Shown here piece by piece: positions 23,925 to 36,858 of a DNA stretch of 64,000 bases. A program made the translations under genes and the position numbers. This DNA comes from Manis javanica. Lineage: Eukaryota; Chordata; Mammalia; Pholidota; Manidae. The stretch is taken from positions 111,754,173 to 111,818,172 of the forward strand of contig NC_133156.1 in assembly GCF_040802235.1 (NCBI RefSeq). Reading direction: 5' to 3'. The notes beneath the pieces are model-generated. The model was not told the DNA's origin. It worked only from the letters and a program-made list of their open reading frames with translations, and did not search any database. Each line of letters opens with the position of its first letter. Position 1 is the stretch's first letter.

Positions 23925-24115
23925 TCTCTCACACTGCCTAAGAGCTTGAAGTTTGAAAAGTTCTATGAACTTGGGCAAATTCCTCATTCTTCATAAGCCA
24001 CTGCCTTTACACCTCTGAAATAGATAAAATACATGAGCCTATCTCTTTGTGATCAGACAATGCATATAAAACGCTCAGCCCAGTGCCTAGCAAACGATGA
24101 GCATTTAGTAAAGAC
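23925..24115 (+). repeat. MIR SINE fragment
   Basis: Carries acttgggcaaattcctc...gaaatagataaaata...cagcccagtgcctagcaaac in MIR order. Confidence 0.6.
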
Positions 24116-25076
24116 AGTTTGTTTTGTTTTGTATTTTTACTATTAATATTATGTGGTACTGAGGATAACGTACTTTTTAAGAAATTTTAAAAGGACTTGA
24201 TTTTGTGATCCCATTTTCACCTCTAACACGAAAAGCATATTCTGAGTAAATTTCTAATTAAGTGTCTGGGAACTGCTGTAGAAAGGGTAGGGGAATGACA
24301 CATGGCTGCATTTTGCTGAGGCATACTCAGGGCCACACCACAAGAACCAAGAGAACAGTATCAGTCTATGGGGCCTCCAGGAAGCTACAACAACAGGAAG
24401 CAGGGTTACTCAGACCATGACTTTGAAACTAAGAAATAGACTTCAGACTCTAAAATGTAGTTAATCATTACCTAGTATGTGGTGATAAAAAAAAAATGGT
24501 CATAGGTAACATTAAGTCATTTGAATACATCCAAAACCACAACCATAAAACATACATTATCAGGAAATCATTTTTAATAGCACTGTCTTCATGTTGAAAG
24601 GGTGGCAATACCAAAATGATGTAGAAAGCTCTCCCTCTTCTCTCCAAAATAAAAAAAAACAATCAAGTAATCTTAGAAATTACAGGCACTTTGAAAATGA
24701 CCATATATTGCGTACAGATTAAGGTCTATTAATGTCTGGTTTAATAGCCATAGTGCTTAAAAAAAAAGGTAGTGCAGAAGACAGAAGCACAAAATGACCC
24801 TGAGTTTTTGGAATGTAGTCGCAGAACATTCTCTTGATTTCTTTAAGAAAGAAAAATGCAGTTTTTTCCTTAAAAGACTGAATGTTAAATGTTGCATTCC
24901 GTAAGGATGTAGCAGCTACCACTGTCACCGACAGGTGATGCTGTACATGGAAGGCAGAGCTCCCGGATGGGGCTGCCTTGACTCCTCCAATCCCTCTGAC
25001 ACTTTACTGCTATATGATAGGCATGCCATACAGGTCTCTTAAAAAAGTCCTTTAAATAAATGAACGATTACAAAAA

Positions 25077-25114
25077 TGGATGAATACCAAGCTTATGGAT
25101 GAATACCAAATTTA
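25077..25114 (+). repeat. 19-bp tandem duplication
   Basis: tggatgaataccaagctta is followed by a copy differing at two bases, then a partial third start (tggat). Confidence 0.85.
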
Positions 25115-25317
25115 TGGATTAAAAACAATAAGACGGTATATGCTTTTAGAGTGTGCAAAATACTTCCCCACTCATAATCCCATTTGATCCTTCAGTGACC
25201 CAGGAGGTAGGAAATAGCTTGCCTGTGAAAAATGGTATTTAATTTACTCTTTAGAGCTGGAGTTATTTCCATGATGCCATGAACACCAAATGTGCTTAAT
25301 ATATGCTTGTTTAGTAC

Positions 25318-25547
25318 GATGGGTCTCAACTGGGAACAGTTTTGTTCCTCAAGGGGCATTTGATAATGTCTGGACCCATTTTTGGTTGTCACACTTAGGG
25401 TGTGGGGGTTTACTGGCATCTAGTGAGTAGAGGCCAATGATGTCGCTCATCACCATGCAGTACAAAGGACAGCCCCCCAGTACCCCGTGCCCTGAAAGAA
25501 TTACCTGGCCCCCCATGTCAATAATGCCAATGTTGAGCAACTCTGAT
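25318..25547 (+). mobile_element. MER5A-like hAT-Charlie DNA transposon fossil
   Basis: Begins with gggtctcaac and ends with the inverted counterpart gttgagcaactct. The body has ggggcatttgataatgtctgg, ttttggttgtcacac, ggcatctagtgagtagagg and aaggacagcccccc in MER5A order. Non-autonomous and without coding sequence. Confidence 0.85.
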
Positions 25548-25612
25548 CTAAACAATGAATTGTCCTATAAGCACCTTTAAGTTGATTAAGTTACTATAGT
25601 GCTTTGAAAACA

Positions 25613-25885
25613 TGTCTGGAAATAAGTCCCCTCCCCCAGAATCTAGGGCAGACTTTGTGACTGCTTAGTTGATTAGATGCAGTTGCACGATTTCTGGGTC
25701 TGTGATACAACCATATGATGAGAGAGAGCTGTCTACCCTCTACGGAGAGGGACTTTGAGCCAGAATTGCCCAGCTAAGCTTTTCTCAAAGTCCTGCCCAT
25801 GAAACCATGAGAGATAATAAGTCACAGTTGCCATCTGAAGCCACCAAGTTTTAGGGTAATTGGTTACATGGCAATAGCTAACCAA
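25613..25885 (+). mobile_element. MaLR-type LTR fragment (MLT1-like)
   Basis: Has agactttgtgactgctt, accatatgatgagag, and the end ctgaagccaccaagttttagggtaattggttacatggcaatagctaacc. Confidence 0.75.
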
Positions 25886-26284
25886 AAAAATCTCCAGTGT
25901 TAGTTACTTGAAGTCAAGTGTTCTGGTAAACAGAATGTCTTCTCTCTCCTCCTGAAAGGTCCTGAGACTTATGGAGGTACAGAAATCTTAACTACAGAAT
26001 TGCTACTCCTCAAGGTGAAAAAAATCTGTGGGACATAGGTGAGAAAGGGGAAGTTGTCAAAGAGATTTTGAGGATTCTGAAGAGCATCTTGCAACGACAG
26101 GCAGACGACTGCAGTCCTGGGCTTTAGTCATTTCAAAAGCTGGTTATCGTCAAAATGAGGCATTTACTAGATGATCTCTTGAGACTGCTTCTAGGCCTAA
26201 ATCCCATAATATCCTAATATATGGATTTTTCAAAAGAGAGATTTTTTAACTGTAACCTAAAAAATGCACCCTGATGAATATAAA

Positions 26285-26760
26285 AAATGAGAATTAAAAT
26301 AAATATGAAACACTACTTTACATCCACCAACCTACAGAAAGCTTAAAAAGAACTATAAAAAGTAAATTAAAACCTAATGTTGATGAAATTGGTAAATTCA
26401 CATATTGCTGATGACTACACTGTTCAACATGCAACAAGAGCTAAAAAAGACACATAATCTTTGACCCAGTAATGCCTCTCTTGGAAATCATCCAAAAGGG
26501 AAAAAAAAAGAAAAAGCTTCTTATATAATGATATTTATAGTCACATTATTTACAGTAGGGGAAAAACTCACAGGAAACAACCTAAATATTCAACAATGGT
26601 ACAATAGTTAACCATAACACAGCAGGATGCACTGATGTAAAGTTATAAACATGAAGCACATATGGAAAAGTATATACAAAAGATAGCCAGTGAATAGAAA
26701 GTAAGCCATTCATTTTCAAATAAATGGTGAGTCTATCTGAAAAAAATAACATGCACACTT
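26285..26760 (+). repeat. Old L1M ORF2 3' fragment
   Basis: Contains the relic words gacccagtaatgcctctcttgg, tttatagtcacattatttacag and aacaacctaaatattcaacaatgg, which match the L1 ORF2 C-terminal region, full of stops. Confidence 0.75.
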
Positions 26761-27469
26761 ACAAATATTAAAAGAAAGAAATAGAAATATTTTTTTGTTA
26801 AGATGAATATTTTCATATATGTCATTCTTCTGTAAGGATATTCAAATATTCTATTTTATAAAGAAATGCTTCTATAGACTGAAGCCATTAATCAAGTTTA
26901 GTACTTCAATGGGCATATTTACTTCACAGTCATCTGAATTCTACTTTTATTTTTAAATTATTTTTACCAATCATTTTGTGGGAGCTTATAGGTCCTGGGA
27001 ATACATTGAAAAATAGGATGGAATGTGACCATAAAGAATGTCTTCAGTGGGAAAGAGAGACAAGCTGGAGATAAATTATGGTGCTGCTTCATGAGAACAG
27101 AAAAGGGAAACAGGAAATGTAGGGTTTTGGGGGGAAAAAGATGTCTTCACTGTCCTAAAACCTCATTCATCCTCTTACTTGTCAATAGAACTATCCTTGT
27201 AGGACATCTTAAGACAAAGGAGAAATGGTACAAAGCAAACAGACTGTCAAAGAAGTGAAAAAAAGTATCAACTACAGGAAGATTTTAGCAAATTCATATA
27301 AACCTGCACATAGAGGCTATTTTTCATATTCTAACTGGAAAGAATGAAGAAGTTTTCAGCTTGGCATTCATTCAGAAAGCACGCCTTTAATTCATGATAC
27401 AGTGTCTGATAGTGAGGGGTCAACAACTAAATACTGTAATAATAAAAGGGATTTCTAAATTACTATGTA

Positions 27470-27804
27470 CTATACCCTTCCCCACCCCAAACACAGACTT
27501 CCTATGTTGGAACCCTAAAGGATGACAGTATAAAAAGCAGAGTCATAAAAAGTACTTAGGCTTTATTCTCATGAATAGTGCCTTATAAAAGGGACTCCAG
27601 AAAGACCCCAGCACCTTTTGTCATGTGAACACACAGTGAGAGGGCTGGCTATGGACCAGGAAATGGGCTCTCATCAGGCAGTGACCATGCTGGCACCTTG
27701 AACTTGGACTTCCCGGCCTCCAGAACTGTGAGCAGTAAATACCTGTTGTTCATAAGCCACCCAGTCTGTGGTATTTTGATATGGCAGCCAGATGGACTAA
27801 AACA
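27470..27804 (+). mobile_element. MaLR-type LTR (MLT1/MST-like)
   Basis: Contains ccttataaaagggactccag, tcatgtgaacacacagtgag, cttcccggcctccagaactgtgagcag (27707-27733) and the end catgccacccagtctgtgg-type block before actaaaaca. Confidence 0.8.
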
Positions 27805-29689
27805 CTATGACATTTACACAAAATGTTTATGTAATCATCTTTCGATTCTGCATTAAGACATTTTTTGGACTATTTATTACATCTTTGTACTGAAAATAAA
27901 ATAAAGATCATATACAATCATCCCAATTTCCAAGGCTTTTATTAATTTTTTTCCCGAGGGAATAATGTTAGTAAATACACAGAGAACTAAGTCAATCATT
28001 CTGAAATACCTATTTTGCATACTAGCATTCAGAATATAGTTTAGGAATGGTTATAAAATCCAGAAGGTTCAGCGTCCGTATTCTAACAAGCACCCAAGAA
28101 GCTATCTGGGTAAAGGGCTTGAAGGTAACTGGGAAGCAATTTGGGGTAGAGTTATCTGACTGAACTGACCGGATCCAGCTGGCCTTCAGTCTGAATTTCC
28201 ACATGGTGGCCGTGGAAATGAGATCAGGCCTGCACAAAGACAAACAAAGGCCACCTTCACATGAATCAGGAGAATGACAACTGCCAAAACTCAAGGCATC
28301 CAGGGGGGTAACAGCTTTGCTCATGCTTTTCAAAACACAATGAAATAATCTCTTACACTGACAGTATAATGTCCATCGCTCTTTTATTTCCAGTGCTTGT
28401 TTAGACATTGACCTCACTTTTATCCGGAGTGCCTTTCAATGATCAGGAGTTATGTGTGGCTTCTGTAATAGTAACTGTCCCTAGTCCCTTGAATAAAAGG
28501 AAGAACTGCATCTGCCCTTTCAGAACTCAGAATAAAAATGCAGTGATCTTCACTGACAAAACTGCAGGCTGCTATGAACTATTTGGGCAGAAGAACAGAC
28601 AATGCTGTCAAAGGAAGAAAAAGATACTTGAAAATTATGGTCAGTCCCAATATTCTCTGGACCTAAGAACACTAGCAAAATATGCAGCCTGAGCTTATAC
28701 TGGTTAGTACATGTAATTTACGGGTACAGAAGTCAGCAGGCACAGACTGAATAAAATACTTAAATATAAGCATTTTGAATGAATTTCACTTTAACAAAAT
28801 TAAGAATCAACATTCATTTCTAAATTATATGACTAAATGAAAATTGTTTAAAAATGCTTTGAAAACACCACTGATACACAGAATAAAAGGCTTTAATATT
28901 TTACTACCAACAGAACCTTTCAAAGCCAACACGAATTCTCTCTGCTACATGGAACTATGATTTCTGAAAAGATTCTTTTGAGGATCCTTATTACACTGGA
29001 TAAAAATAAAGAATTAAAAGTTTAACTGGAGAAACATAAGTCTATATCGCTCTAAAAGAACTTTGCTTTTTAGGAAATCTGACTAAGACACTGATATTAC
29101 TTCTACTACTAGAATTGGAATATTGTTATATTATAATATGTGGTTATATATTATATACCCTAAAAGTAGCACAAAGCTTAATTAAAACTAGGTTCATGTG
29201 TGGTAACTACTATATTGTGGTAAGTATGTCCTGAAACCAAAGGCATATTCCATGCAGCCACGTTGGAGGGTGGGAGGTGCCTGTCCCCATGCTCTCGTCT
29301 CCTCTTCGTGTCTTGGTCAACGGCTCCTTCCTCTCATCAGTTAATATCCTCTGCATTTCACATCCCAGCGCCTACTTTGCCTTCCTTCATGTGATCGTTT
29401 CTGGCTTCCAACCTGGTGCCAGAGCAGTCCAGGTGGGTCGTCCGGTTCCCTCCCCTCCTTTCTCTGCTCCTTTCCAGAGACATCAACACTGCTTTTCTCT
29501 CCTCAGCCTCCCTTGTGTTATGGAACCCACCACCCACAGATGCTTCAATGTAACTTCCCCAAATTGTAAGTATACTATGCAACACCATAAGAAATAGAAG
29601 TAAAAAAAAAGCATTATAATAATTTTTATGCAAGTCTCTGTCATGTTTGTTTGTTTAAGGCAGTCGCTCCCATCCTGTCCCTCCACTTT

Positions 29690-30640
29690 TTTCTCTTTCT
29701 CTGGTTTCTCCTTCTCTCACTCCAGGGAGACTGCCCCTGCCAGGCTGTCACACTTGCTCAACCTCCGTCAAGTCGATCCTATTGTTCTCTCTCAGAGCAT
29801 TTCGGTGGCGCCCTACTTCCCACAGTCCCCCTTCCGCCACTCCAGCTGCGCCTCCTCTCGTCCGTGGCCTGGGCTCTTCCTCTCCAGGCGCTCTGAGGCA
29901 GTTCCTCAGGACAGGCTGACCTGTCTTCTACCTGACTCATCAATGCCACATCTTCAGTTGCTCTATGGACGCCTCTGACCCCTCAGTCTCCGTCCCCATC
30001 TTGCTCTCTCTCCTGTTCCTGATGCCACTGTATGTAACTTATCTGCTAACCAGATGTAAGCGTCTGGATGCCTCAAAGCCACCCTGTCAGGCAAGTTCAT
30101 CGCCGTGTCCGTCTAACGTGCCCTCCTTCAGCACGCCCTGTCTGGGTAAATGGCATCGTGTTGGGTTGTCCACGTCAGAAACCTCGGCCTCAGCCTTATC
30201 TTCTCCCTCTCTCGCTGCCACTGTAGTAAATGGATCACCAAATCCTGTCTATTCTTCCTTAATATCTCTCAGACCTGACCCCTGCCATCTTTCCCTTCTG
30301 CCACTATCTGAGTTCTTACCACTACCCTCTCTCTCTGGTGCACTGAACTACAACTGACACTGAGCCAGTTCTTTCCCAAGTGGCCCGGTGCCTTCAGGCT
30401 GGTCCTGTTCAATCCACCATCCTTGCTGCCAGAAGGATCCACCTAAGGAGCAAAGCTGACCATGTCCCTCCCCTGCTTACTGCCCTTCAAAACCTTCCCA
30501 TTGTCTCAGCATAAAACCCACATTGCCATAGTTTACAAGGCCCGCCATGGTCAGGCGCCTGCTATCCCCTATTCTCTGTGAGTACCTGGAACAGCGTGTC
30601 CTGGGCATAATGATCTCCGGTCCCATTCAAGTACCTAAAA
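29690..30640 (+). repeat. L2 LINE body (sense)
   Basis: Long run of L2 words: ggtaaatggcatc and cgtcagaaacctcggcc, then gaccatgtccctcccctgct, ccttcaaaaccttcccattgtc, cataaaacccacattgccat and gtttacaaggcccgccatggtcagg (30530-30554). Diverged, no continuous coding frame. The Pro/Ser-rich open frames here are relics. Confidence 0.75.
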
Positions 30641-32734
30641 TACCTGGTGCAGGAACGAGGAGACATGGGTCCTATTCCTGTTTATGTGTTCTCCATCTTC
30701 TATCACCTACTACCGCTACTGCCATTTCAGGTGGGAGGGAACTGGAGTCTGCTCTCCGAGGCCCTTCCCAGACCTGAATTGCAATGATTCTTTCCTGCCC
30801 CCAGGAAGACTCCTCTGGAGGCTTGACGCTTAAATGCATCACGGGGATACCTCTACACTCTCTGAACTCAACATGTGGTTCTATACTACTCATTGAGCAG
30901 TTAATTACATGTAACCATATGACATGTATTACATTAGAGAAATTTATGTTACTTCGCTACAAGCGTAGGCAACATAACCAAGTTTTTAATCACATGGAAA
31001 TATTTTAAGACACTGAGAGTTGATGGCTCTCAATTTCAAATTCAGAAACTCAAGGAATGACAATATCAAGGACCTGCTTCCTATTATTTCCACTAGGTTA
31101 GTGTTTTGACTTTATCCCCAAGCTAGCTACCAGCATGGCTGCAAGAAGGCTCCACCTGTTCCAGGGTCCATCTAAATCTGAAAATGTGTTTCTTAACCAG
31201 TATCTTTCATAAGAATGAACAATTCTTTCCCAAAAGTCCCTGAGCATCTCTGTGCATATCTCACTGGCAAAATTGCATTACATGCCCATTTCTAAATCAG
31301 ACACCAGTGAGCTATATGGAACCACCAGGCCTGGCTCAGTCCAATCACCCCTCCCCATTCCCTGCCTCTCCTAGCTGTGCACAGGAGGGGGTACCCCAGT
31401 AACTGGACTTCTGTCAGAAAGGAGAATGGAAGGTCAGAAACTGGGTAGGCACCTTCCAGGGGAGACAAGGTCCTTCCTTCTGTTTGGACTTGTTTGCAAA
31501 TATACTACAACCCCTCTGGACTACTTCAGATTTCCTACGGTTCCACACTGGGCCTAGCATGTTGCCTTACATAAAGCAGTTACTGCATAAAAATAGGGTC
31601 AAATACTAGTTTTATGGAATTCACTGTAGCCAGATCAGTGAGCGCCGGTGGCTTATGTGCAGGGCATCACAGGCCCCACTTGCATACACAGAAGCTGTTG
31701 TTGACTCAAGAAGGGTGGGACGACGATTCTGCTCTTTTGGCAGCCATCTTTCTATGTGTCCCTCCAGGTAAAACATTAGTCAGCATAACAAATGAAAAAG
31801 CTTCCATATCCTTGGCTTGCTTGGAATGACAGACAGCCTCCCATGTTTTTTCTCCTTGATGCTGTGCTGAATCTTTCAGTACTATCCCAAGCGAGGCGGG
31901 GCTGGGGGGCCAGACTAAAGCCTGTGACTTTACAGATAACATTTATTGTGTCAGGATGGTACTTTGGGTCCCAAATATTTCTCCCAGTCTTCCTGAAATT
32001 CTTTATTTTTGACAAGCTGACTGAATGTCTGTCTTTAGCTTCCTGAATATCTTAAATTCTAACATTAGAAGCTCATCCCTTTACATTAATAAACTTCTCC
32101 ATTTTAATATGCCTGAGGCTGTTCTCACATTCAGACAGGAGCAGTCAGCATCCAGTTTAGAGGGAATTCATTTGAACTGACGCACTGGCTGTCTTGCTAT
32201 GTTGAAATCTACCTATCTTGGTGGTCATCTCACAAGGTGCTATAGGCAATATTGGAATTTTAATTTGTTAGGAAAGAGGAAGTGCTTCCAAACCTGGTTG
32301 TACATCAGAAACCTATTTGTAATTGTTTTTAAATACTGAATTCTGAGCCCCAATCCATGAATCCAAATCAAACAGTGGCTGGTACACTGTATGTGAGAGC
32401 AAAGCTTAGTCAAGTTTGGGCAGGTGTGGCTGCAGAGCCGAGAGGGCAGGGCGTTGCTTTATCAGAGATTGGCCCAAGGCTGTTGGGGCTCAGAGGACAG
32501 GAGAGACGGGTTCAGGGAGGGTCCCAGAAATGAGCGATTACCTCAAACTTCCTTTTCTCTTCTAAAAGAAAAACCTTTCATAATCTTACTTGGGGCTGTC
32601 TCTTTTAACGTATGACAGTGGTGAGTTGCAAAAGGATGAGAGAAAAAGGGAAAAAGCATCAAGGCAGTGAATGCAAAGATATTCTAAGACTCAATATGGT
32701 ATCCTCAGGTGCAGTAAGAATCCAGAGGGTGTAC

Positions 32735-32820
32735 ATAGGTGTATGTATATGGCTTTGGGGCGGGGGCTTTGTGTGCGTGCATATGTATAGTGCGTGTGGT
32801 TGTGTGTATGTGTGTGCAGG
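32735..32820. repeat. GT-rich low-complexity tract
   Basis: Mixed gtgtgtatg, gtgcgtgc and tgtgtgtgca words, a decayed (GT)n. Confidence 0.75.
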
Positions 32821-32824
32821 AGCA

Positions 32825-33670
32825 GGTAGTAAAGACTGAATAGAAAGGCTGCAGCCAGATGGTGAAAGACTTCTTATTGGCATGCCAAAGAAATTTAGAC
32901 TTTCCCCTTTGTGAGATGGGGAAACACAAATGTTTGAATCAGGGGACTGACTCAATACAGGTAAGTGTTTAGAAAGGTAACATTGGTGATGAGGAGGAAA
33001 ATGGACTGGAGGGATGAGACAAAAACTGGAAAACCAGTTTAAAAACTATGGTAGTCCAGACAAGAAAATGTGAGGGCCTGAACTGGAAGGTAGCAGAATT
33101 GCATGAACTAGGGAGGAGGATGGACAGAACATGGAGACTGGCTGTGAGGCTGAAAATGGGAAAAGATTCCTGCTATTAACAGGCATTAATGGCATTCCTG
33201 TCATTAAAGATAATCTGCCATTAATAGTAGTAGATGACATGGTAGAAAATTTCAGAGGACAGGTGTTGTCTGCAGTTGAGGGCATGTTGAGTTTGACATG
33301 CTTGTACGACATCTAGTTGGAGGTATTTGGGAATAGATGGAAATACTGATTCACCAGAGGAGTCTGGCTGGAGATACTGACTTGAGGGGAGAACTGGTAG
33401 AATGAAGAGCAGGATCCAGGGTGGAACTCTATAAACACCAACAGGGAGCAGGCCAAATAGATGAGCCTGTGGAGGAGACTATGAACAGCCAGGAAAGCAG
33501 AAGACACAAAAGGAGAGCAGCAGCCAGAGGTGGAGGGTGTTTGGGATGAAGGGCTGCCAAAGTACCTATAAAAAGGAGGACTTGTTCACTTAGAAAGGAT
33601 TAGAATATTTAAAGCTTGAGGAGAAATTAGGGAGAGGACTTGAAAATACTCATTGAAGAAGTGATGACTC
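32825..33670 (-). repeat. L2 LINE fragment (antisense)
   Basis: Reverse complement of L2 words: gcctgaactggaaggtagc, actatggtagtccagacaag, gttgagtttgacatgcttgtacgacatctagttgg, gagtctggctggagata. Diverged; the middle (33170-33240) is atypical. Confidence 0.6.
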
Positions 33671-35973
33671 CAGGCAAGGGTACCAGAGAGCAGAGAAGAT
33701 GAGGCCCAGGGCCCAGCAGCCCGGGCTACCCTTGGCCTGGCAACACACTAGAGAATGTAATTGACACCGTGCATTTTAAGATTACATTTCCCCTTCCTCT
33801 GCGGACCTATTACTCAGTGTATGGATTATCTAGGCCTCTTATGGTCTTTCTTTTCTCCTCAACCTGCTGGTTACCACTTCAGTGACTAGAAGCACTTAAC
33901 CCAGGGAATGACCAATGAATGGTGACAGATACAGAACTAAGCTATGAGCACTGCTTTTTCTTAAATACCCATGAGAATGTATTTATTGAATGTATTTATT
34001 GGAAGTGAATTTGAATCTTGGTGCCAAAATGAGATTTGAGGGTTTGTCGTTTCCACAGTGGTTGGCATGTATGCTGGAAAGGATGCAAGATGTATAAACA
34101 CACACACATAGGCCTTTCGCATTTAAATTTTTGGTATGTTGTTTATATTACATAATTGTACATGCATATAATTTATGAACAATTATATATGTGTGTGTAT
34201 AGTAATAATGAATAGTCAAAAATTTTATACAGATAGACTAATGCTATAAGGAATTTCATCTATCATTGACTTGGAAATTTCAATTGTTCATGTTAATCTT
34301 GGGTATTTATGGTATCAAAAAATGATGCTGCTTCCCTAGGAAACTTGATTGATATCACAAATGACAAAGATTTATTATGAACATCCTAAATTAAGAGAAA
34401 ACCTATTCCTTGAGTATGCAAATATAAGTATTCCTGAGTATTCTTTCTAGAGCAGGAAGGAGGAATAAACATACAAAATATTTGTACAGATGTCATTTTA
34501 AATCACTTCTGCTTGCTTGCACTGAGTTGCCCTGACTAATTCCAAGTTAATGTCTCTGTATCTGACTTCATGCCTTGCAGCAACACATTCCACTTAAGTG
34601 TTTCTCACTGCTCTTTAAAAAACAAGCCTCAACACTTCACAGTTACGAAAATGATGTTATGTTTCTACAGCTATTAATGGGTAATTAAAGAGATATGAAA
34701 AGCTTGGATTTAAATGTCTGTTAGCTTTTGGGAAGGTTGTGGTGTTCCAGGGACTGATTTTCATGTGAATCCAACTTTGTCTGAAACCCCCAGATTAGCG
34801 TTTGATGGCCCCTTAAAACATTCTTGGAGTCCCAGGAGGGAATATGTATGAGGCAGGAGATGCAGGGTGAGAAAGGAAACCTAATGATGCCTCCTCTCTG
34901 CTGGGGACATGCGGGGGGCTACTTCTCTGTTATCTCTGACCCAGGGAAAATGCTGGATTAGTTTCTTCCCTAACAAAAAATCGCTGAATAAATGCCTCGA
35001 AGGAGGACACCTTAGGAAATATTTATCTTCTTCGTAAAAACACTTGAAAATCAGGCCATTTTTTTGTTTTGATAGCTGTTCAAACGACAAAATACAAATG
35101 TGACTCCCCCTCCCCCAAGTAAACTAAAGTTCTTAAAGTAAGCACACACTAGGCTCTGGGTAGGGTCTAGTCGAAGTACTCCTGAGGGAGGACGGTCGCG
35201 CAGCAGCCCGGGATCCCCCAGCCTCATTTCTCTACTTAGTGCAAAAGAAGTCAGGCTGCTGGTGGGCTCCGCTCTTACCTCCCTGCAGTTAGAGCTGCTG
35301 CTCGGGTTCTTACGTTGTGGCGGCTAAAATCAAGGCAGTGGAAAGAACTTTTCCTGGCCTAAGTTTACATTCGCTGAACAGACGACGTTACAACAATAAG
35401 AGGAAGGCAGAAGGGAAGGAAGAATTTCCCTCTGCCAAGTATTTAAGAGGCGCTTGGTTTTTCTATGTCCCCTATGGGAAGAAACATCAGTGCTGCGCCC
35501 TGTAGAGATGGGGCATTATTCACACGCTTGAGTTAAAAAATAAGCATTTGGGCTCCAGGGGTCCTGCAATGCCCCCAAGGACCGCGCAGAGGACGGGCCA
35601 GCTGCGTGCAGGGCCCGAGTCCCCCGAACCCCAGAGCCCCAGGGGCGGGTCTGGCGCGGCACCTGCCTAAGCCGGGCTGCAGGACCCTCCTCCTCCCGGA
35701 CACCCGTTGAGCTCCACTCCCTCTAGGCGCGAGTGCGCGTGCGTGAGTGCCTACCACCGCAGCGCGCGCCGCCGACTCTCCAGCGTGCTACCTGCCTTAT
35801 GGGGACACCAGGCGGAGAAGAGCGGGAACCGGGACTCGCCCGCTTGGGATGCCTGGAAGCCTGGGTCCTCGTGGAATCGGAGCCGAGACGCGCGCGCCTG
35901 GGCCCCCGTCTCTCCTAACTTCCCGCTCCCGCCCCGGGACCCGCAGCCCAGGCGCAGCAAACGCCTCGCTCAC

Positions 35974-36031
35974 CTTGGCTGAGCACCAACACCAGCCGGA
36001 GCGGGGCGCCCCCTGTCCGTCCCGGCCGCAT
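35974..36031 (-). CDS. ITGA2: Integrin alpha-2, coding exon 1 (signal peptide)
   Basis: The coding part is 58 bp on the minus strand, from ATG at 36031-36029 to a GTGAGC donor at 35973-35968. It encodes MRPGRTGGAPLRLVLVLSQ and one base of a split Gly codon, which exon 2 completes. The phase agrees exactly with exon 2. The sequence is the hydrophobic signal peptide of integrin alpha-2. With exon 2 the predicted signal peptide is 27 residues, two shorter than the 29 I recall for human, cleaved before Tyr-Asn-Val. The Arg in the middle of the hydrophobic stretch is unusual. The start was chosen by homology and because it is the first ATG upstream of the splice site in this frame. The protein goes to the plasma membrane with integrin beta-1. 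Confidence 0.95.
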
Positions 36032-36170
36032 CTTGAGCCTGTCCCGCGGACGTAGCTCCTCTAGGTGTGCAGAGGCACCCAAGCACCCGGAGACGGTCCC
36101 GAGGCCGTCCCGAGGGCTTCTCTCTCCCGCCCGGCTGCGAGCTGGGAAAAGTTGCCGGGCAGCTCCTGGG
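36032..36170 (-). other. ITGA2: ITGA2 5' UTR (predicted)
   Basis: GC-rich sequence directly upstream of the ATG. Its length is inferred from the short (about 130-nt) human 5' UTR as I remember it; the start site itself is not visible. Confidence 0.5.
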
Positions 36171-36300
36171 GCGCCAGAGCCCGCCCCGTCCCGCCCCTCC
36201 GCCACGGCCAACACCGGATCCGCCCCGGCCCCGCCCCGCCGAGCCCCGGCGAGCAGGCCCGTGGGCCGCACCTGGGCTGCGCCACGCCCGCGAAAGCCAC
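36171..36300 (-). promoter_or_regulatory. ITGA2: ITGA2 core promoter, TATA-less with GC boxes
   Basis: On the minus strand there are Sp1-type GC boxes: GGGGCGGGGC at 36237-36228 and GGGGCGGGAC at 36197-36188, plus other CCGCCCC words. No TATA box is seen. Sp1-driven, TATA-less initiation is known for the human gene, and these boxes fit it. Confidence 0.6.
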
Positions 36301-36721
36301 ACCTTACCTCCCACGGGCTCCAGCCCCCTCGATCCCGGGGGCCATGGGGGCCTTTCCTGCGCAGGACGGGTCTGGCCGGGCATCCGGCGGGAGAGAGCCA
36401 GTCAATCACTACCCAGCCCCCTGCCAGCCCGACGCCCGCCCGCAGGCCACCCCGGGTCCCCGGGACCACCATGGCCTTCTGCAGCCCTCGCAGCGTCGGC
36501 TGCCGGCAGCGGTGGGAGGGCCAGCGCGATCCGCGAGCCCTCAGCTTCGGTTCCTACGGGCTGCGCGATGCGCGACTCTCGCTGTCTTTCCTAAGTGGGT
36601 AGAGAAAGGGACAAAAATAAGCTCGGAATGACCAGGTTAGAAACTAACTCGACAGGAAAGAGGATCTGCTCACAACTTATGATTATCAGAGGTATATTTA
36701 ACCAAGACCTGCTGCAACAGC

Positions 36722-36858
<137 letters not shown>

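Larger units (their letters stand above)
12516..35973 (-). other. ITGA2: ITGA2 intron 1 (about 23.5 kb)
   Basis: Bounded by the exon 1 donor (GTGAGC at 35973-35968) and the exon 2 acceptor. It holds old repeats listed separately (L2, MIR, MaLR LTRs, MER5A, L1M) and one younger L1 insertion. Unassigned stretches are about 12520-14200, 16080-17140, 18520-20550, 22700-23400, 24130-25070, 26770-27460, 27810-29680, 30650-32250 and 33680-35530. I see AT-rich or mixed non-coding sequence there and no exon. Open frames in these stretches are short and lack coding character. Confidence 0.85.
35540..36600. promoter_or_regulatory. ITGA2: CpG island over ITGA2 exon 1
   Basis: About 1 kb of GC-rich DNA with dense CpG, in sharp contrast to the AT-rich flanks. 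It spans ITGA2 coding exon 1 (35974-36031), the predicted 5' UTR and the promoter. Long open frames on both strands here come from the base composition and are not genes. Confidence 0.9.

Noticed and set aside
29277-30357. Ser/Pro-rich open frames that could look like an exon
   Set aside because: The DNA matches L2 body words, no splice pattern fits, and adjacent frames overlap.
35915-36631. Long open frames on both strands in the CpG island
   Set aside because: Low stop frequency follows from high GC. The frames overlap each other on both strands; only the short frame with the ITGA2 start and splice site is supported.
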